NCBI RefSeq assembly: GCF_900090225.1
Contig: NZ_FMHY01000002.1
Coordinates: 6,572,001-6,636,000 of the forward strand
Origin: Micromonospora eburnea
Lineage (GTDB): Bacteria; Actinomycetota; Actinomycetes; Mycobacteriales; Micromonosporaceae
DNA: 64,000 bases
Direction of reading: 5' to 3'
A model generated the notes under the pieces. The model searched no databases, was not told where the DNA came from, and saw only the letters and a list, made by a program, of their open reading frames with translations. Position numbers and translations under genes: made by a program. Positions 56,517-63,597 of the stretch are shown here, one piece after another (the stretch's first letter is position 1; every line of letters starts with the position of its first letter).

Positions 56517-57476
56517 CTACCAGACCGGGCGCACCGCGCCGACCGGAAGGCCGCCGCCGAGCAGCGGAATCTCGGCGTACTCGCTCAGCACCGGGGCCTC
56601 GACGCCGAGCCGGCGCAGCGCCGACACCAGCACCGGCATCCGGGCCCGCCCCGCGCCGTCGTCGATCTTGAGGGCGACCGCGCCGACCTCGGGGACCGCC
56701 GCCGCGATCACACCCTCCGCGCCGACCTTGGCCAGCAGCCCGGGTACGCCCCGCATCAGCCGGGTGTCGTCCGCCCGGGTGCCGCCCACCAGCTCCGGGT
56801 ACGCCCGCATCGCGTCGGCCACCGTCCGCTCGACGGTGCCGGGCTCGGCGGAGACCAGCCGCAGGAACGCCCGCGCCAGCCCGGTCAGCGAGACGGCGAG
56901 CACGGGCGCGCCGCAGCCGTCCACCCCGACCGCCGCCACCGACTCCCCGGTGAACTCCTCGATCGTGGCGGTCAACCGCTGCTGGAGGGGGTGCTCGGGC
57001 CGCCAGTAGCCGTCCACCGGCCAGCCGGCGGCCAGGCAGGTCAGCAGCATCCCGGTGTGCTTGCCGGAACAGTTCATCTGGACCCGCCTCGGGCCGCCGC
57101 CGGCCCGCAGCACCGCCTCCCGGGCCGCGTCACCGACCGGCAGGTCCGGCGGGCAGTGCAGCGCCTCCTCGGTCAGGCCGGCGCGGCCCAGCAGGCCGGT
57201 GACCCGCTCCACGTGGAACTCCTCGCCGGCGTGGCTGGCCGAGACCAGCGCCACGTCGGCCCGGTCGGTCAGCGGCAACCCGGCCCGCAGCATCCCGACC
57301 GCCTGCATCGGCTTGTTGGACGACCGGGGGAAGATCGGCCCGGCAGTGTCCCCGGCCTCGGCGACGGGGGCCCCGGCGCCGTCGAGCACCACCACGGAAC
57401 CGCGGTGGATGCCCTCCACGAACCCGGACCGGACCACCTCGGCGAGCGGCACGCCGCCCTCGTACGTCTTTCCCAC
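56517..57476 (-). CDS. L-asparaginase (Rhizobium AnsA-type family)
   Basis: A 319-residue asparaginase II-like protein of the thermolabile, serine-type family: RSGFVEGIHRGSVVVLDGAG, PIFPRSSNKPMQAVGMLRAG (SSNKP), RVQMNCSGKHTGMLLTCLAA (CSGKH) and GVDGCGAPVLAVSLTGLARA. These blocks carry the proposed Ser and Lys catalytic residues and the Cys/zinc site of Rhizobium asparaginase. It would hydrolyse asparagine to aspartate and ammonia in the cytosol. GTG 57476 is the start. It is unrelated to type II E. coli asparaginase. Confidence 0.88.
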   Translation of the reverse strand: MGKTYEGGVPLAEVVRSGFVEGIHRGSVVVLDGAGAPVAEAGDTAGPIFPRSSNKPMQAVGMLRAGLPLTDRADVALVSASHAGEEFHVERVTGLLGRAGLTEEALHCPPDLPVGDAAREAVLRAGGGPRRVQMNCSGKHTGMLLTCLAAGWPVDGYWRPEHPLQQRLTATIEEFTGESVAAVGVDGCGAPVLAVSLTGLARAFLRLVSAEPGTVERTVADAMRAYPELVGGTRADDTRLMRGVPGLLAKVGAEGVIAAAVPEVGAVALKIDDGAGRARMPVLVSALRRLGVEAPVLSEYAEIPLLGGGLPVGAVRPVW

Positions 57477-57570
57477 GAAGTGGACGGTACCGACGGGCGC
57501 GGCGGCCCCGGCACCGGGGTGACCTGCGGTGCCGGGTGGACGGGTACAGGGATGCCGGGCAGGCCGTGAC

Positions 57571-58398
57571 TTACAGGCCGAGCAGCAGCCGAGCCTCGGC
57601 GGTGGTCAGCGGCGGACGCTGGGCGAGCTGGGCGAAGCCGACCGCGCGGGCGACGAGCTGCATGTTGGACTCGACCGGCTGTCCCTTGGCGTAGGTGACG
57701 GTGTCCTCCATGCCGACCCGGAGGTGACCGCCCGCCGAGAGGGACGCCAGCATCACCGGGATGGTGCTGCGGCCAATCCCGGTGGCCGAGAAGGTGGTGC
57801 CCTCGGGCAGGTCACGCAGCATCTGCTGGGCGGCGACCAGGGTCGCGGCGGTGCCCGGCATACCGCCCGGCACGCCCATCACGAAGTCGACGTGCACGTG
57901 CCCGCCGTGTGGCAGCCCGTACTTGCCGAGCAGGCGCTGGAGGGCGGTGAGATGACCGAGGTCGAAGATCTCGTACTCGGGGACGACGCCCTTCTCCTGC
58001 ATCCGGGTGTGCAGGTCGACAATGAACTCCCAGCGGTTCAGGAAGACGTCGTCGCCGAAGTTGACCGTGCCCATGGTGCAGGAGGCCATGTCCGGGCCGG
58101 CATCCAGCACGGCCAGCCGGTCGGCCTCCGGGTCGGTCACCGCGCCACCAGAGGAGAGCTGCACGATCAGGTCGGTGCCCTCCCGCAGCGCCGCCACCGT
58201 CTCCCGCAGCCGGCCCTGGTCGAGGGTGGGCTTCGCCTCGTCGTCGCGAATATGGACGTGGATCACGGAAGCGCCGAGCGCCTCGCACTCCTTGGCGGTC
58301 AGCAGCAGCTCGTCAAGGGTCACCGGCAGCGCCGGCACATCCGCCTTGGCCGACTCCGCGCCGGTCGGGGCAACCGTGATCAACGTCCCTGTCGTCAT
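57571..58398 (-). CDS. 3-keto-5-aminohexanoate cleavage (BKACE) family protein
   Basis: A 275-residue TIM-barrel enzyme of the BKACE family, which condenses a beta-keto acid with acetyl-CoA and releases acetoacetate plus a new CoA ester. Zinc ligands lie in VIHVHIRDDEAKPTLDQGR and in PHGGHVHVDFVMGV. The Glu of the LRVGMEDTVTYAKGQPVESN block (GLEDN in others) binds substrate. Function within the cell is not evident; it is a single gene without a lysine-fermentation cluster. The start is ATG 58398. A small palindrome at 58450-58464 lies upstream. Confidence 0.9.
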   Translation of the reverse strand: MTTGTLITVAPTGAESAKADVPALPVTLDELLLTAKECEALGASVIHVHIRDDEAKPTLDQGRLRETVAALREGTDLIVQLSSGGAVTDPEADRLAVLDAGPDMASCTMGTVNFGDDVFLNRWEFIVDLHTRMQEKGVVPEYEIFDLGHLTALQRLLGKYGLPHGGHVHVDFVMGVPGGMPGTAATLVAAQQMLRDLPEGTTFSATGIGRSTIPVMLASLSAGGHLRVGMEDTVTYAKGQPVESNMQLVARAVGFAQLAQRPPLTTAEARLLLGL

Positions 58399-58449
58399 GT
58401 CGGCGATCCTAGACCGCCGACTCCTCTGCGTCGACCAGCGAATGCAGCA

Positions 58450-58464
58450 GGATTCCTTGAATCC
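58450..58464. promoter_or_regulatory. Small palindrome upstream of BKACE gene
   Basis: GGATTC (58450-58455), CTT, GAATCC (58459-58464) is a perfect 6-3-6 inverted repeat 52-66 bp before the BKACE start and just after the ygfZ stop. The size fits a GntR/IclR-type half-site pair, but chance is not excluded. Confidence 0.25.
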
Positions 58465-58514
58465 GCCTCGGTTACCGGAAGATTTCCGTCTTGTGGCGGC
58501 CGAGGCGACATCCC

Positions 58515-59627
58515 TTACGCCGGCTCGATGGCGGCGGCGCTCTCGCCCACCGTCAGCCGGGCGTTGTCGGGAACGTTGCGCTTGACCACCGCGAGGGCGA
58601 TCTGGCCCAGCTCGTGGTGGTGCACCGCGGTGCCGACGAACCCGACCGCCCGGCCGTCGAGGGTCACCGGCGTGCCGGCGGCCGGCGGCTGGTCGGTGGT
58701 CACCCCGTCCAGGTGCAGGAGTACGAGGCGACGCGGCGGTTTCCCGAGGTTGTGCACCCGGGCCACCGTCTCCTGCCCCCGGTAGCAGCCCTTGTCCAGG
58801 TGCACGGCCGGCGCGATCAGGTCCACCTCGGCGGGGATGGTGCGGTGATCGGTGTCCACCCCGACCCGGGCCCGCCGGGCGGCCACCCGGGTCGCCTCGT
58901 ACGCCCACAGCCCGGCCACCGGCACGCCGGCCCCGCGCAGTTCGTCCACCACCCCAGCCATGGCCGGGCGAGGCACCAGCAGGTCCACGCCGAGCGCCAC
59001 CCGCCGGGCCCACCCGCCGATCGGCAGCGCCTTCACGTCGTACAGCGCGGTGGGCCGGGATGGCAGCTCGCCGGAGCGGAACTTCGGACCGGGCACCGCG
59101 ACCTGGTCCGGCGCGGCCAGCCCGGTGACGCCGAGGGTGTCGAGCGCGCCGGTGGCCGCCGGCCCGACCAGCGAGAGCAGCGCGTGGTCGGCGGTGGCGT
59201 CGCGCGGCTCCACCTTGCTGAAGAACCGCATCTTCTCCAGGTACGACAGCAGCCCGTCGGTCATCCCCGGCTCGGTGTCCAGCCAGGTGGTCTCGCCGTC
59301 ATCGACGACCATGGCGTGCTGCTCGACGTGCCCGTGCGGGGAGAGCACCAGCAGTTCCGTACCCTGCCAGGGGCGCAGCGCGGCGAGATGCTGGCTGGTC
59401 AACGTGTGCAGCCAGCCGGTCCGTTCCTCGCCGGGCACCGCCACGACGCCCCGGTGCGACCGGTCGACCAGGCCGACGTCGGTGGCGAGGACGCGCTGCT
59501 CACGCATCGGGTCGCCGTAGTGGGCGGCCACCGGGCCGACCCCGGCCGCCCGGTGGGCCGGCTGCGGCTGGTCCCGGGTCTCCTCGTCGATCGCCTCGGT
59601 GGCCACCGCTCCCGCGATGTCGATCAT
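58515..59627 (-). CDS. ygfZ: Folate-binding protein YgfZ/CAF17 family
   Basis: A 370-residue glycine-cleavage-T-like protein. The family signature HLDKGCYRGQETVARVHNLG (K-G-C-Y-x-G-Q-E) holds the conserved Cys. YgfZ supports assembly or repair of some iron-sulfur enzymes using folate. The N-terminal 45 residues (up to HYGDPMREQR) are extra. ATG 59627 overlaps the stop of the Fur-family gene (ATGA), so the two are coupled; GGAAGG lies upstream. The link to a metal regulator suits an Fe-S role. Confidence 0.92.
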   Translation of the reverse strand: MIDIAGAVATEAIDEETRDQPQPAHRAAGVGPVAAHYGDPMREQRVLATDVGLVDRSHRGVVAVPGEERTGWLHTLTSQHLAALRPWQGTELLVLSPHGHVEQHAMVVDDGETTWLDTEPGMTDGLLSYLEKMRFFSKVEPRDATADHALLSLVGPAATGALDTLGVTGLAAPDQVAVPGPKFRSGELPSRPTALYDVKALPIGGWARRVALGVDLLVPRPAMAGVVDELRGAGVPVAGLWAYEATRVAARRARVGVDTDHRTIPAEVDLIAPAVHLDKGCYRGQETVARVHNLGKPPRRLVLLHLDGVTTDQPPAAGTPVTLDGRAVGFVGTAVHHHELGQIALAVVKRNVPDNARLTVGESAAAIEPA

Positions 59628-60052
59628 TTGCCTTCCCCGTCCTCGCACTGGCCGCAGACGCCGAAGAGCGCCACGTGCCCGATGTCGACCCGGAATCCTC
59701 GCTGCGCGGCCAACTGGTCGGCGAGCGGGCGGAGCAGCTCGGGCTCGATCTCGTCGATCGCGCCGCACTCCCGGCACACCAGGTGGACGTGCTGGTCCTC
59801 GCCGGCCGCATGATAGGTCGGCGAGCCGTGCGAAAGGTGGGTGTGCGTCACCAGGCCGAGCCGTTCCAACAGCTCCAGCGTCCGGTAGATGGTGGTGATG
59901 TTGACCCCGGCGGCCACCTCACGGACCGCCGTGTGCACCTGCTCCGGCGTCGCGTGCCCCAGCTCCATCACTGCTCGCAGGACAAGCTGCCGCTGCGCCG
60001 TCAGCCGCAGCCCACGGGAGCGGAGCAGTTCGGCGAGGGAGGATTCGGACAC
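59624..60052 (-). CDS. Fur-family metalloregulator (Nur/Zur-like)
   Basis: A 142-residue Fur protein. The winged helix is LRSRGLRLTAQRQLVLRAVM and VNITTIYRTLELLERLGLVT. The metal site is HLSHGSPTYHAAGEDQHVHL (HHxHL-like), with CxxC pairs VCRECGAID and GVCGQCEDG for structural zinc. The TYHAA...HVHLVCRxC pattern and HTHLSHGSPTYH resemble Streptomyces Nur (nickel) as I recall it; Fur or Zur are alternatives that need binding data. It is coupled to ygfZ. Confidence 0.9.
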   Translation of the reverse strand: MSESSLAELLRSRGLRLTAQRQLVLRAVMELGHATPEQVHTAVREVAAGVNITTIYRTLELLERLGLVTHTHLSHGSPTYHAAGEDQHVHLVCRECGAIDEIEPELLRPLADQLAAQRGFRVDIGHVALFGVCGQCEDGEGK

Positions 60053-60121
60053 CGTCCGATCATAGTTCGGCCGCCGTGCCGGTCCGGCCGGCGGCGTCGT
60101 ACCCGGCTACCCTCGGCCCTC

Positions 60122-61114
60122 GTGGAGGCGTCGCGGGTGGCCGTGCTGGGTCGGGGCGTGGCACCGGCCGGGGAGGCGGTGCTGCGCGGCGACGACCGGG
60201 GCGTGCTGCACGGCGACGGCCTCTTCGAGACCATGCACCTGCGCGGTGGGGAGCCCTGGCTGCGCGACGCCCACCTGGCCCGGCTGCGGGCCGGCGCGGC
60301 GGCGGTCGCGCTGGACCTGCCGCCAGCCGACGCGCTGGTCCAACTGCTCGACACGGTACGCGCCGGGTGGCCGCCCGAGGTGGAGGGCGCGCTGCGGCTG
60401 GTCTGCACCCGGGGGCCGGAGGGCGGTGGCCCACCGACCGTCTACGCCACCCTGGGCGAGGTGCCGGCGGCCGTACGGCGGGCCCGGCGGGACGGGTTGT
60501 CCGCGGCCACCCTGCCACTCGGGGTGGCCGCCCGGTCCCGCCCGGAACTGGGCTGGCTGCCGGTCGGGGTGAAGTCCACCTCGTACGCGGTGAGCACCGC
60601 CGCCCGCCGCTGGGCGGCCCGCGCCGGATTCGACGACGTGCTCTGGGTCTCCACCGACGGGTACGTGCTGGAGGGGCCGAGCGCGAACGTGGTCTGGCTG
60701 GCCGGGAAGACGCTGTGCACGGTGCCGGCGGCGGTCACCGGGGTGCTGCCCGGGGTGACCGCCCGCTGGCTGCTCGACCACGCCGCCGACCTGGGCCTGG
60801 CCGCCGAGGAACGCCTGGTCACCCCGGCCGAGCTGACGGACGCGGACGGCCTCTGGCTGACCTCGTCCCTCCGTGGCCTGGCGGAGATCAGCTCCCTCGA
60901 CGGAACCCCGTTGCCCCCCTCCCCCCGAACCTCCGCCCTCCAATCCCTCCTGGCCTTCCCCGTCCCGCCCCCGACCCCGCCCCAGGGCGTTGATCAAGAA
61001 GTTTGCGTCTCCTGGAGAACGTTTCCGGACGCAAACTTCTTGATCAACCAGAGCGGGGGCGGGGGCTGGGGGTGGGGTCAGCCGGCGACGCGGGTCAGGC
61101 GGGCGGACAGGTGA
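60122..61114 (+). CDS. Class IV aminotransferase / 4-amino-4-deoxychorismate lyase-like, extended through a repeat
   Basis: A 330-residue fold-type IV PLP enzyme. RGVLHGDGLFETMHLRGGEP is near the start, the PLP Lys lies in LPVGVKSTSYAVSTAARRWA near residue 155, then VLWVSTDGYVLEGPSANVVW and PGVTARWLLDHAADLGLAAE. The family covers ADC lyase (folate) and branched-chain or D-amino-acid transaminases. Typical enzymes end near SSLDGTPLP; here the frame continues another 60 residues through the perfect 21-bp inverted repeat at 60989-61048 and overlaps the convergent nitrobindin gene by 37 bp. GTG 60122 is the start. Confidence 0.87.
   Translation: MEASRVAVLGRGVAPAGEAVLRGDDRGVLHGDGLFETMHLRGGEPWLRDAHLARLRAGAAAVALDLPPADALVQLLDTVRAGWPPEVEGALRLVCTRGPEGGGPPTVYATLGEVPAAVRRARRDGLSAATLPLGVAARSRPELGWLPVGVKSTSYAVSTAARRWAARAGFDDVLWVSTDGYVLEGPSANVVWLAGKTLCTVPAAVTGVLPGVTARWLLDHAADLGLAAEERLVTPAELTDADGLWLTSSLRGLAEISSLDGTPLPPSPRTSALQSLLAFPVPPPTPPQGVDQEVCVSWRTFPDANFLINQSGGGGWGWGQPATRVRRADR
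60989..61048. repeat. Perfect 21-bp inverted repeat inside the aminotransferase tail
   Basis: The left arm 60989-61009 begins GTTGATCAAGAAGTTTGCG and pairs perfectly with 61028-61048 around an 18-nt loop. It is nearly the sequence of the repeat at 16267-16323, so it is a dispersed palindrome. It probably also works as a terminator between the convergent genes despite lying in a coding frame. Confidence 0.85.
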
Positions 61115-61665
61115 GGGCTGAGCGGCTGGCCCATGGCGGCCATCTCCTGGGCGTAGAGCAGAGCGCCCTCGACGATGCCGAAGAGGCGGGCACCGGCGGT
61201 GACCTCCTTGGCGGTGGCCGTACGGACCACCGCGTCGGTGGCGAACTCGATCTGGGTGCCCCGGCGCTTGCCGATGTGCAGCTCCATCACGCCGGTGGGC
61301 GTGGTCATCAGGGCTTCCAGTTCGTCGGTGACCCGGTCACCGGCCATCACCGGGCGCCACCAGCCGACCTCACGGCCGGCCGGGCGGACCGGGCGGCTCT
61401 GCTCGTCGAGGATCCAGGCGCGGGACTCGTAGAACAGGAACGGCCGGCCGTCGTGGCTGATCCGGATCTCCTGCGCGTAGTCGAAGTCCTCGATGGTCGG
61501 GAACCCGCCCCGGCCGCGCCCGCGCCACACCCCGATGTACGGCAGCAGGCCGTCCAGGCTCGGGTGCAACTTCGGCCCGACCCGCAGGTCGTGGCTCTCC
61601 TCGTACGGGTACGGCTCGACAGGCGGCGCGTTCAGCCACGGCGGCTGCAGCGGGTTCTCGCTCAC
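61078..61665 (-). CDS. Nitrobindin / FABP-like heme protein
   Basis: A 195-residue beta-barrel protein of the THAP4/nitrobindin (DUF1794) family. LLPYIGVWRGRGRGGFPTIE is the N-terminal GxWxGxG signature, and LFGIVEGALLYAQEMAAMGQ, QPLSPHLSARLTRVAG is the C-terminal end. Nitrobindins bind ferric heme and handle nitric oxide or peroxynitrite; the M. tuberculosis homologue is Rv2717c. GTG 61665 is preceded by GGAG, which directly abuts a copy of the 59-bp-repeat core (61678-61698). The gene ends inside the frame of the convergent aminotransferase. Confidence 0.9.
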   Translation of the reverse strand: MSENPLQPPWLNAPPVEPYPYEESHDLRVGPKLHPSLDGLLPYIGVWRGRGRGGFPTIEDFDYAQEIRISHDGRPFLFYESRAWILDEQSRPVRPAGREVGWWRPVMAGDRVTDELEALMTTPTGVMELHIGKRRGTQIEFATDAVVRTATAKEVTAGARLFGIVEGALLYAQEMAAMGQPLSPHLSARLTRVAG

Positions 61666-61677
61666 CGGTTCTTCTCC

Positions 61678-61698
61678 GTTCGCGACTGCGGGGCTCGC
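61678..61698 (-). repeat. Core of the 59-bp repeat upstream of nitrobindin gene
   Basis: Read on the minus strand, 61698 to 61678 begins GCGAGCCCCGCAGTCGCG and is identical over 21 bases to the centre of the tandem repeat at 38949-39163. It is followed at once by GGAG, the nitrobindin ribosome site. Confidence 0.8.
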
Positions 61699-61702
61699 CG
61701 AC

Positions 61703-61807
61703 TCACCATTTTCCTCTCGAGATCTTCACAGCCAGGTAGACCAGGCCACCGGCGAGCGCGCCCAGGCCGGCGACCAGCAGGCTGACGAACCCGATCTCGG
61801 TAACCAT
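61703..61807 (-). CDS. 34-residue single-span membrane peptide
   Basis: ATG 61807 to TGA 61703-61705 gives a 34-residue peptide: MVTEIG, then a hydrophobic span FVSLLVAGLGALAGGLVYLA, then VKISRGKW. AGGA lies about 8 nt upstream. The layout is a short outside N-terminus, one glycine-zipper-like helix (G15, A19 and G20-21) and a basic C-terminus inside, common to regulatory membrane peptides. It is divergent from the DsrE gene and precedes nitrobindin by 37 bp, so co-transcription is likely. No family is recognised. Confidence 0.55.
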   Translation of the reverse strand: MVTEIGFVSLLVAGLGALAGGLVYLAVKISRGKW

Positions 61808-61830
61808 CCCGGCCATCCTATGCTGGCGCC

Positions 61831-62193
61831 ATGGCCCGCTCTCTCGTCGTCAAGGTGACCGCCGGCGCGGACGCTCCCGAGCGCTGCGCGCAGGCATTCA
61901 CCGTCGCCGCCACGGCGGCAGCCGCCGGGGTCGACGTGTCGCTCTGGCTGACCGGGGAATCGACCTGGTTCGCGCTGCCCGGACGCGCGCAGGAGTTCGA
62001 CCTGCCGCACTCCGCGCCGCTGCCCGAGTTGCTGCACGTGATCCTGGCCACCGGCAAGGTCACCGCCTGCACGCAGTGCGCGGCCCGCCGGGACATCGAC
62101 CAGGGCGACGTCATCCCCGGCGTACGTATTGCCGGCGCGGCGGTCTTCGTCGAGGAGGCGATGGCCGAGGGTGCCCAGGCCCTGGTCTACTGA
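61831..62193 (+). CDS. DsrE/DsrF-like sulfur-relay protein
   Basis: A 120-residue DsrE-fold protein: LVVKVTAGADAPERCAQAFT is the first strand, VSLWLTGESTWFALPGRAQ the helix, VTACTQCAARRDIDQGDVIP has CxxC, and GAAVFVEEAMAEGAQALVY is the C-terminus. DsrE proteins shuttle sulfur or form persulfides; with the rhodanese and DUF1416 genes 1.5 kb away it may be part of a sulfur-transfer set. ATG 61831 is the start, 23 bp from the divergent 34-aa ORF. Confidence 0.87.
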   Translation: MARSLVVKVTAGADAPERCAQAFTVAATAAAAGVDVSLWLTGESTWFALPGRAQEFDLPHSAPLPELLHVILATGKVTACTQCAARRDIDQGDVIPGVRIAGAAVFVEEAMAEGAQALVY

Positions 62194-62226
62194 CGCGTTT
62201 CCCGGCGCGTAGCGGTCGGGGTCGGG

Positions 62227-63099
62227 TCAGGCCGGACAGCCGGTGGTGACGGCGACGCGAACCCGGCCGTCGACGCGCTCGGCCAGCACCGCGGGGTGGG
62301 ATCGCAGGGCGTACAGGTCGGCGGAGTCGCGTACCGCGGGGGTGCCGTCGGCGGCGTCGCGGAACGCACTGGCCAGCGGCCTGCCGGCCGACCCGCCGGT
62401 GGCCTCGGCGTAAGCGGTCCGGGCCGTGCCGCCCGCCGGGCAGGGCGCGGCGACCACCTCGACCGGGCCGGTCGCTCCGCCCCAGCGGGCGAGGGACCGG
62501 GTCACCTCGGCGGACTCGCGCTCGGCGCCGGCCGTTCCTGGCGCGCGGTAGCCCGCACCGACCGGCCGGCAGCCGGTGGTGGCGGTGATCAGCACCCGGC
62601 CCGGCCCGGTGGACCGGCCCTCGACCGCGACGAACTCGCCCGCGTCCGCCCTGAGCACCGGGCCGTCGCCCAACGTCCGGACGCCCGCCCGCCAGGCCGC
62701 CGGCAGCCGATCGGCCATCCGCCGGAGCAGGCCGCCCGCGTCGTCACCCGCGACGACGACCTCCACGCCGCGGGTCAGCTCGGCACCAGCGTCCATCGGG
62801 GTGATCCGGCAGCCTCGGTCGAGCCGGTCCGGCACGATCGCCGGGACGCCGTCCCGGCCGACAGCGGCCAGCAGTTCACCGACCGCCCGGTCGACCACCG
62901 GCCCGGACTGATCAAGCGAGCGCTGCTCCCGCACCGTCGGCGGGTCGTGCCGTACCGACCACCAGGTCAGCCCGGCGAGCAGCACCCCCCACGCCACCGT
63001 CGCGGCCACCAGCCAGCGCAGCCCGCGCCGCCCCGGCGACGGCTGGCCGGAAAGGACCGGCGGAGCGTACCCCCCCTGAACACCACCACTCACCGACAC
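62227..63099 (-). CDS. Membrane-anchored protein of unknown function
   Basis: 290 residues. A short cytosolic N-terminus (GYAPPVLSGQPSPGRRGLRW) and one membrane span (LVAATVAWGVLLAGLTWWSV, near residues 29-48) are followed by an extracytoplasmic region of about 240 residues with three spaced Cys (DRGCRITPMD, ATTGCRPVGAG, VAAPCPAGG) and a C-terminal TTGCPA. The repeated TTGC words suggest a duplicated domain (about residues 90-185 and 190-290). I do not recognise a family. It lies between the DsrE gene and the rhodanese cluster. Start GTG 63099 is tentative. Confidence 0.65.
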   Translation of the reverse strand: MSVSGGVQGGYAPPVLSGQPSPGRRGLRWLVAATVAWGVLLAGLTWWSVRHDPPTVREQRSLDQSGPVVDRAVGELLAAVGRDGVPAIVPDRLDRGCRITPMDAGAELTRGVEVVVAGDDAGGLLRRMADRLPAAWRAGVRTLGDGPVLRADAGEFVAVEGRSTGPGRVLITATTGCRPVGAGYRAPGTAGAERESAEVTRSLARWGGATGPVEVVAAPCPAGGTARTAYAEATGGSAGRPLASAFRDAADGTPAVRDSADLYALRSHPAVLAERVDGRVRVAVTTGCPA

Positions 63100-63125
63100 A
63101 TCCTGTCACGCGCCTCCCGACCCGC

Positions 63126-63201
63126 CGTCGATCATGGAGTTGAGGTGCCGAACACTGCCACAAAGCCGGGCGGATCGGGTGCCACAAGTCCATGATCGAC
63201 G
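63126..63201. terminator. CGTCGATCATGG-type inverted repeat
   Basis: Left arm CGTCGATCATGGAGTTGAGG then TGCC (63126-63149) pairs with 63178-63201 (ending CATGATCGACG) with three mismatches in 24. It lies upstream of the unknown membrane protein gene and downstream of DUF1416, so it may terminate the sseA-DUF1416 unit. It belongs to the same GATCA-anchored palindrome class as those at 16267, 51927 and 60989. Confidence 0.6.
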
Positions 63202-63268
63202 AGCAAACGGGGGTGGCCCGCCGCCCGGGGTGGGGCGACGGGCCACTGGCGGGGCGGTGTGTGACGGG

Positions 63269-63592
63269 TCAGGGGATGACGGTGACGGTGGCTTCGTTGA
63301 GGCCGCGGGTGGCGGTGACGGTGATGTCGCCGTTGCCGTGGCGGGAGAGGGCGCGCAGGGTCCAGTCGCCCGGCGCGGCGAAGAACCGGAACTGGCCGGC
63401 CGGGGAGGTCACCACCTCGGCGGTGAACTCGCCGGTCGAGTCGAGCAGCCGGACGTAGGCGCCCGGCACGGCCTCGCCGGACTCGGCCCTGACCAGGCCG
63501 GTGATGACGGTTTCCTTCTCCAGGTCCAGGCTGGCCGGCAGCGGGGCGGCCTGGTCCGGTGCGGCGCAACCGGCGGCGGTGGGAGCAGTCAT
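63269..63592 (-). CDS. DUF1416 protein
   Basis: A 107-residue protein with a transthyretin-like beta-sandwich pattern: ETVITGLVRAESGEAVPGAY, VRLLDSTGEFTAEVVTSPAG, QFRFFAAPGDWTLRALSRHG and DITVTATRGLNEATVTV. DUF1416 genes are regularly found directly after sulfurtransferase sseA in actinobacteria; the role is unknown but presumed to assist sulfur transfer. N-terminal AAGCAAPDQAA has a conserved Cys. ATG 63592 is chosen because GGGGAGG is 10 nt upstream; an overlapping GTG at 63601 is too close to it. Confidence 0.88.
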   Translation of the reverse strand: MTAPTAAGCAAPDQAAPLPASLDLEKETVITGLVRAESGEAVPGAYVRLLDSTGEFTAEVVTSPAGQFRFFAAPGDWTLRALSRHGNGDITVTATRGLNEATVTVIP

Positions 63593-63597
63593 CGGGA

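Noticed and set aside
58515..59777. A longer start for ygfZ at 59777
   Set aside because: The extra segment overlaps the Fur-family gene and has no family similarity; ATG 59627 has GGAAGG and the ATGA overlap.
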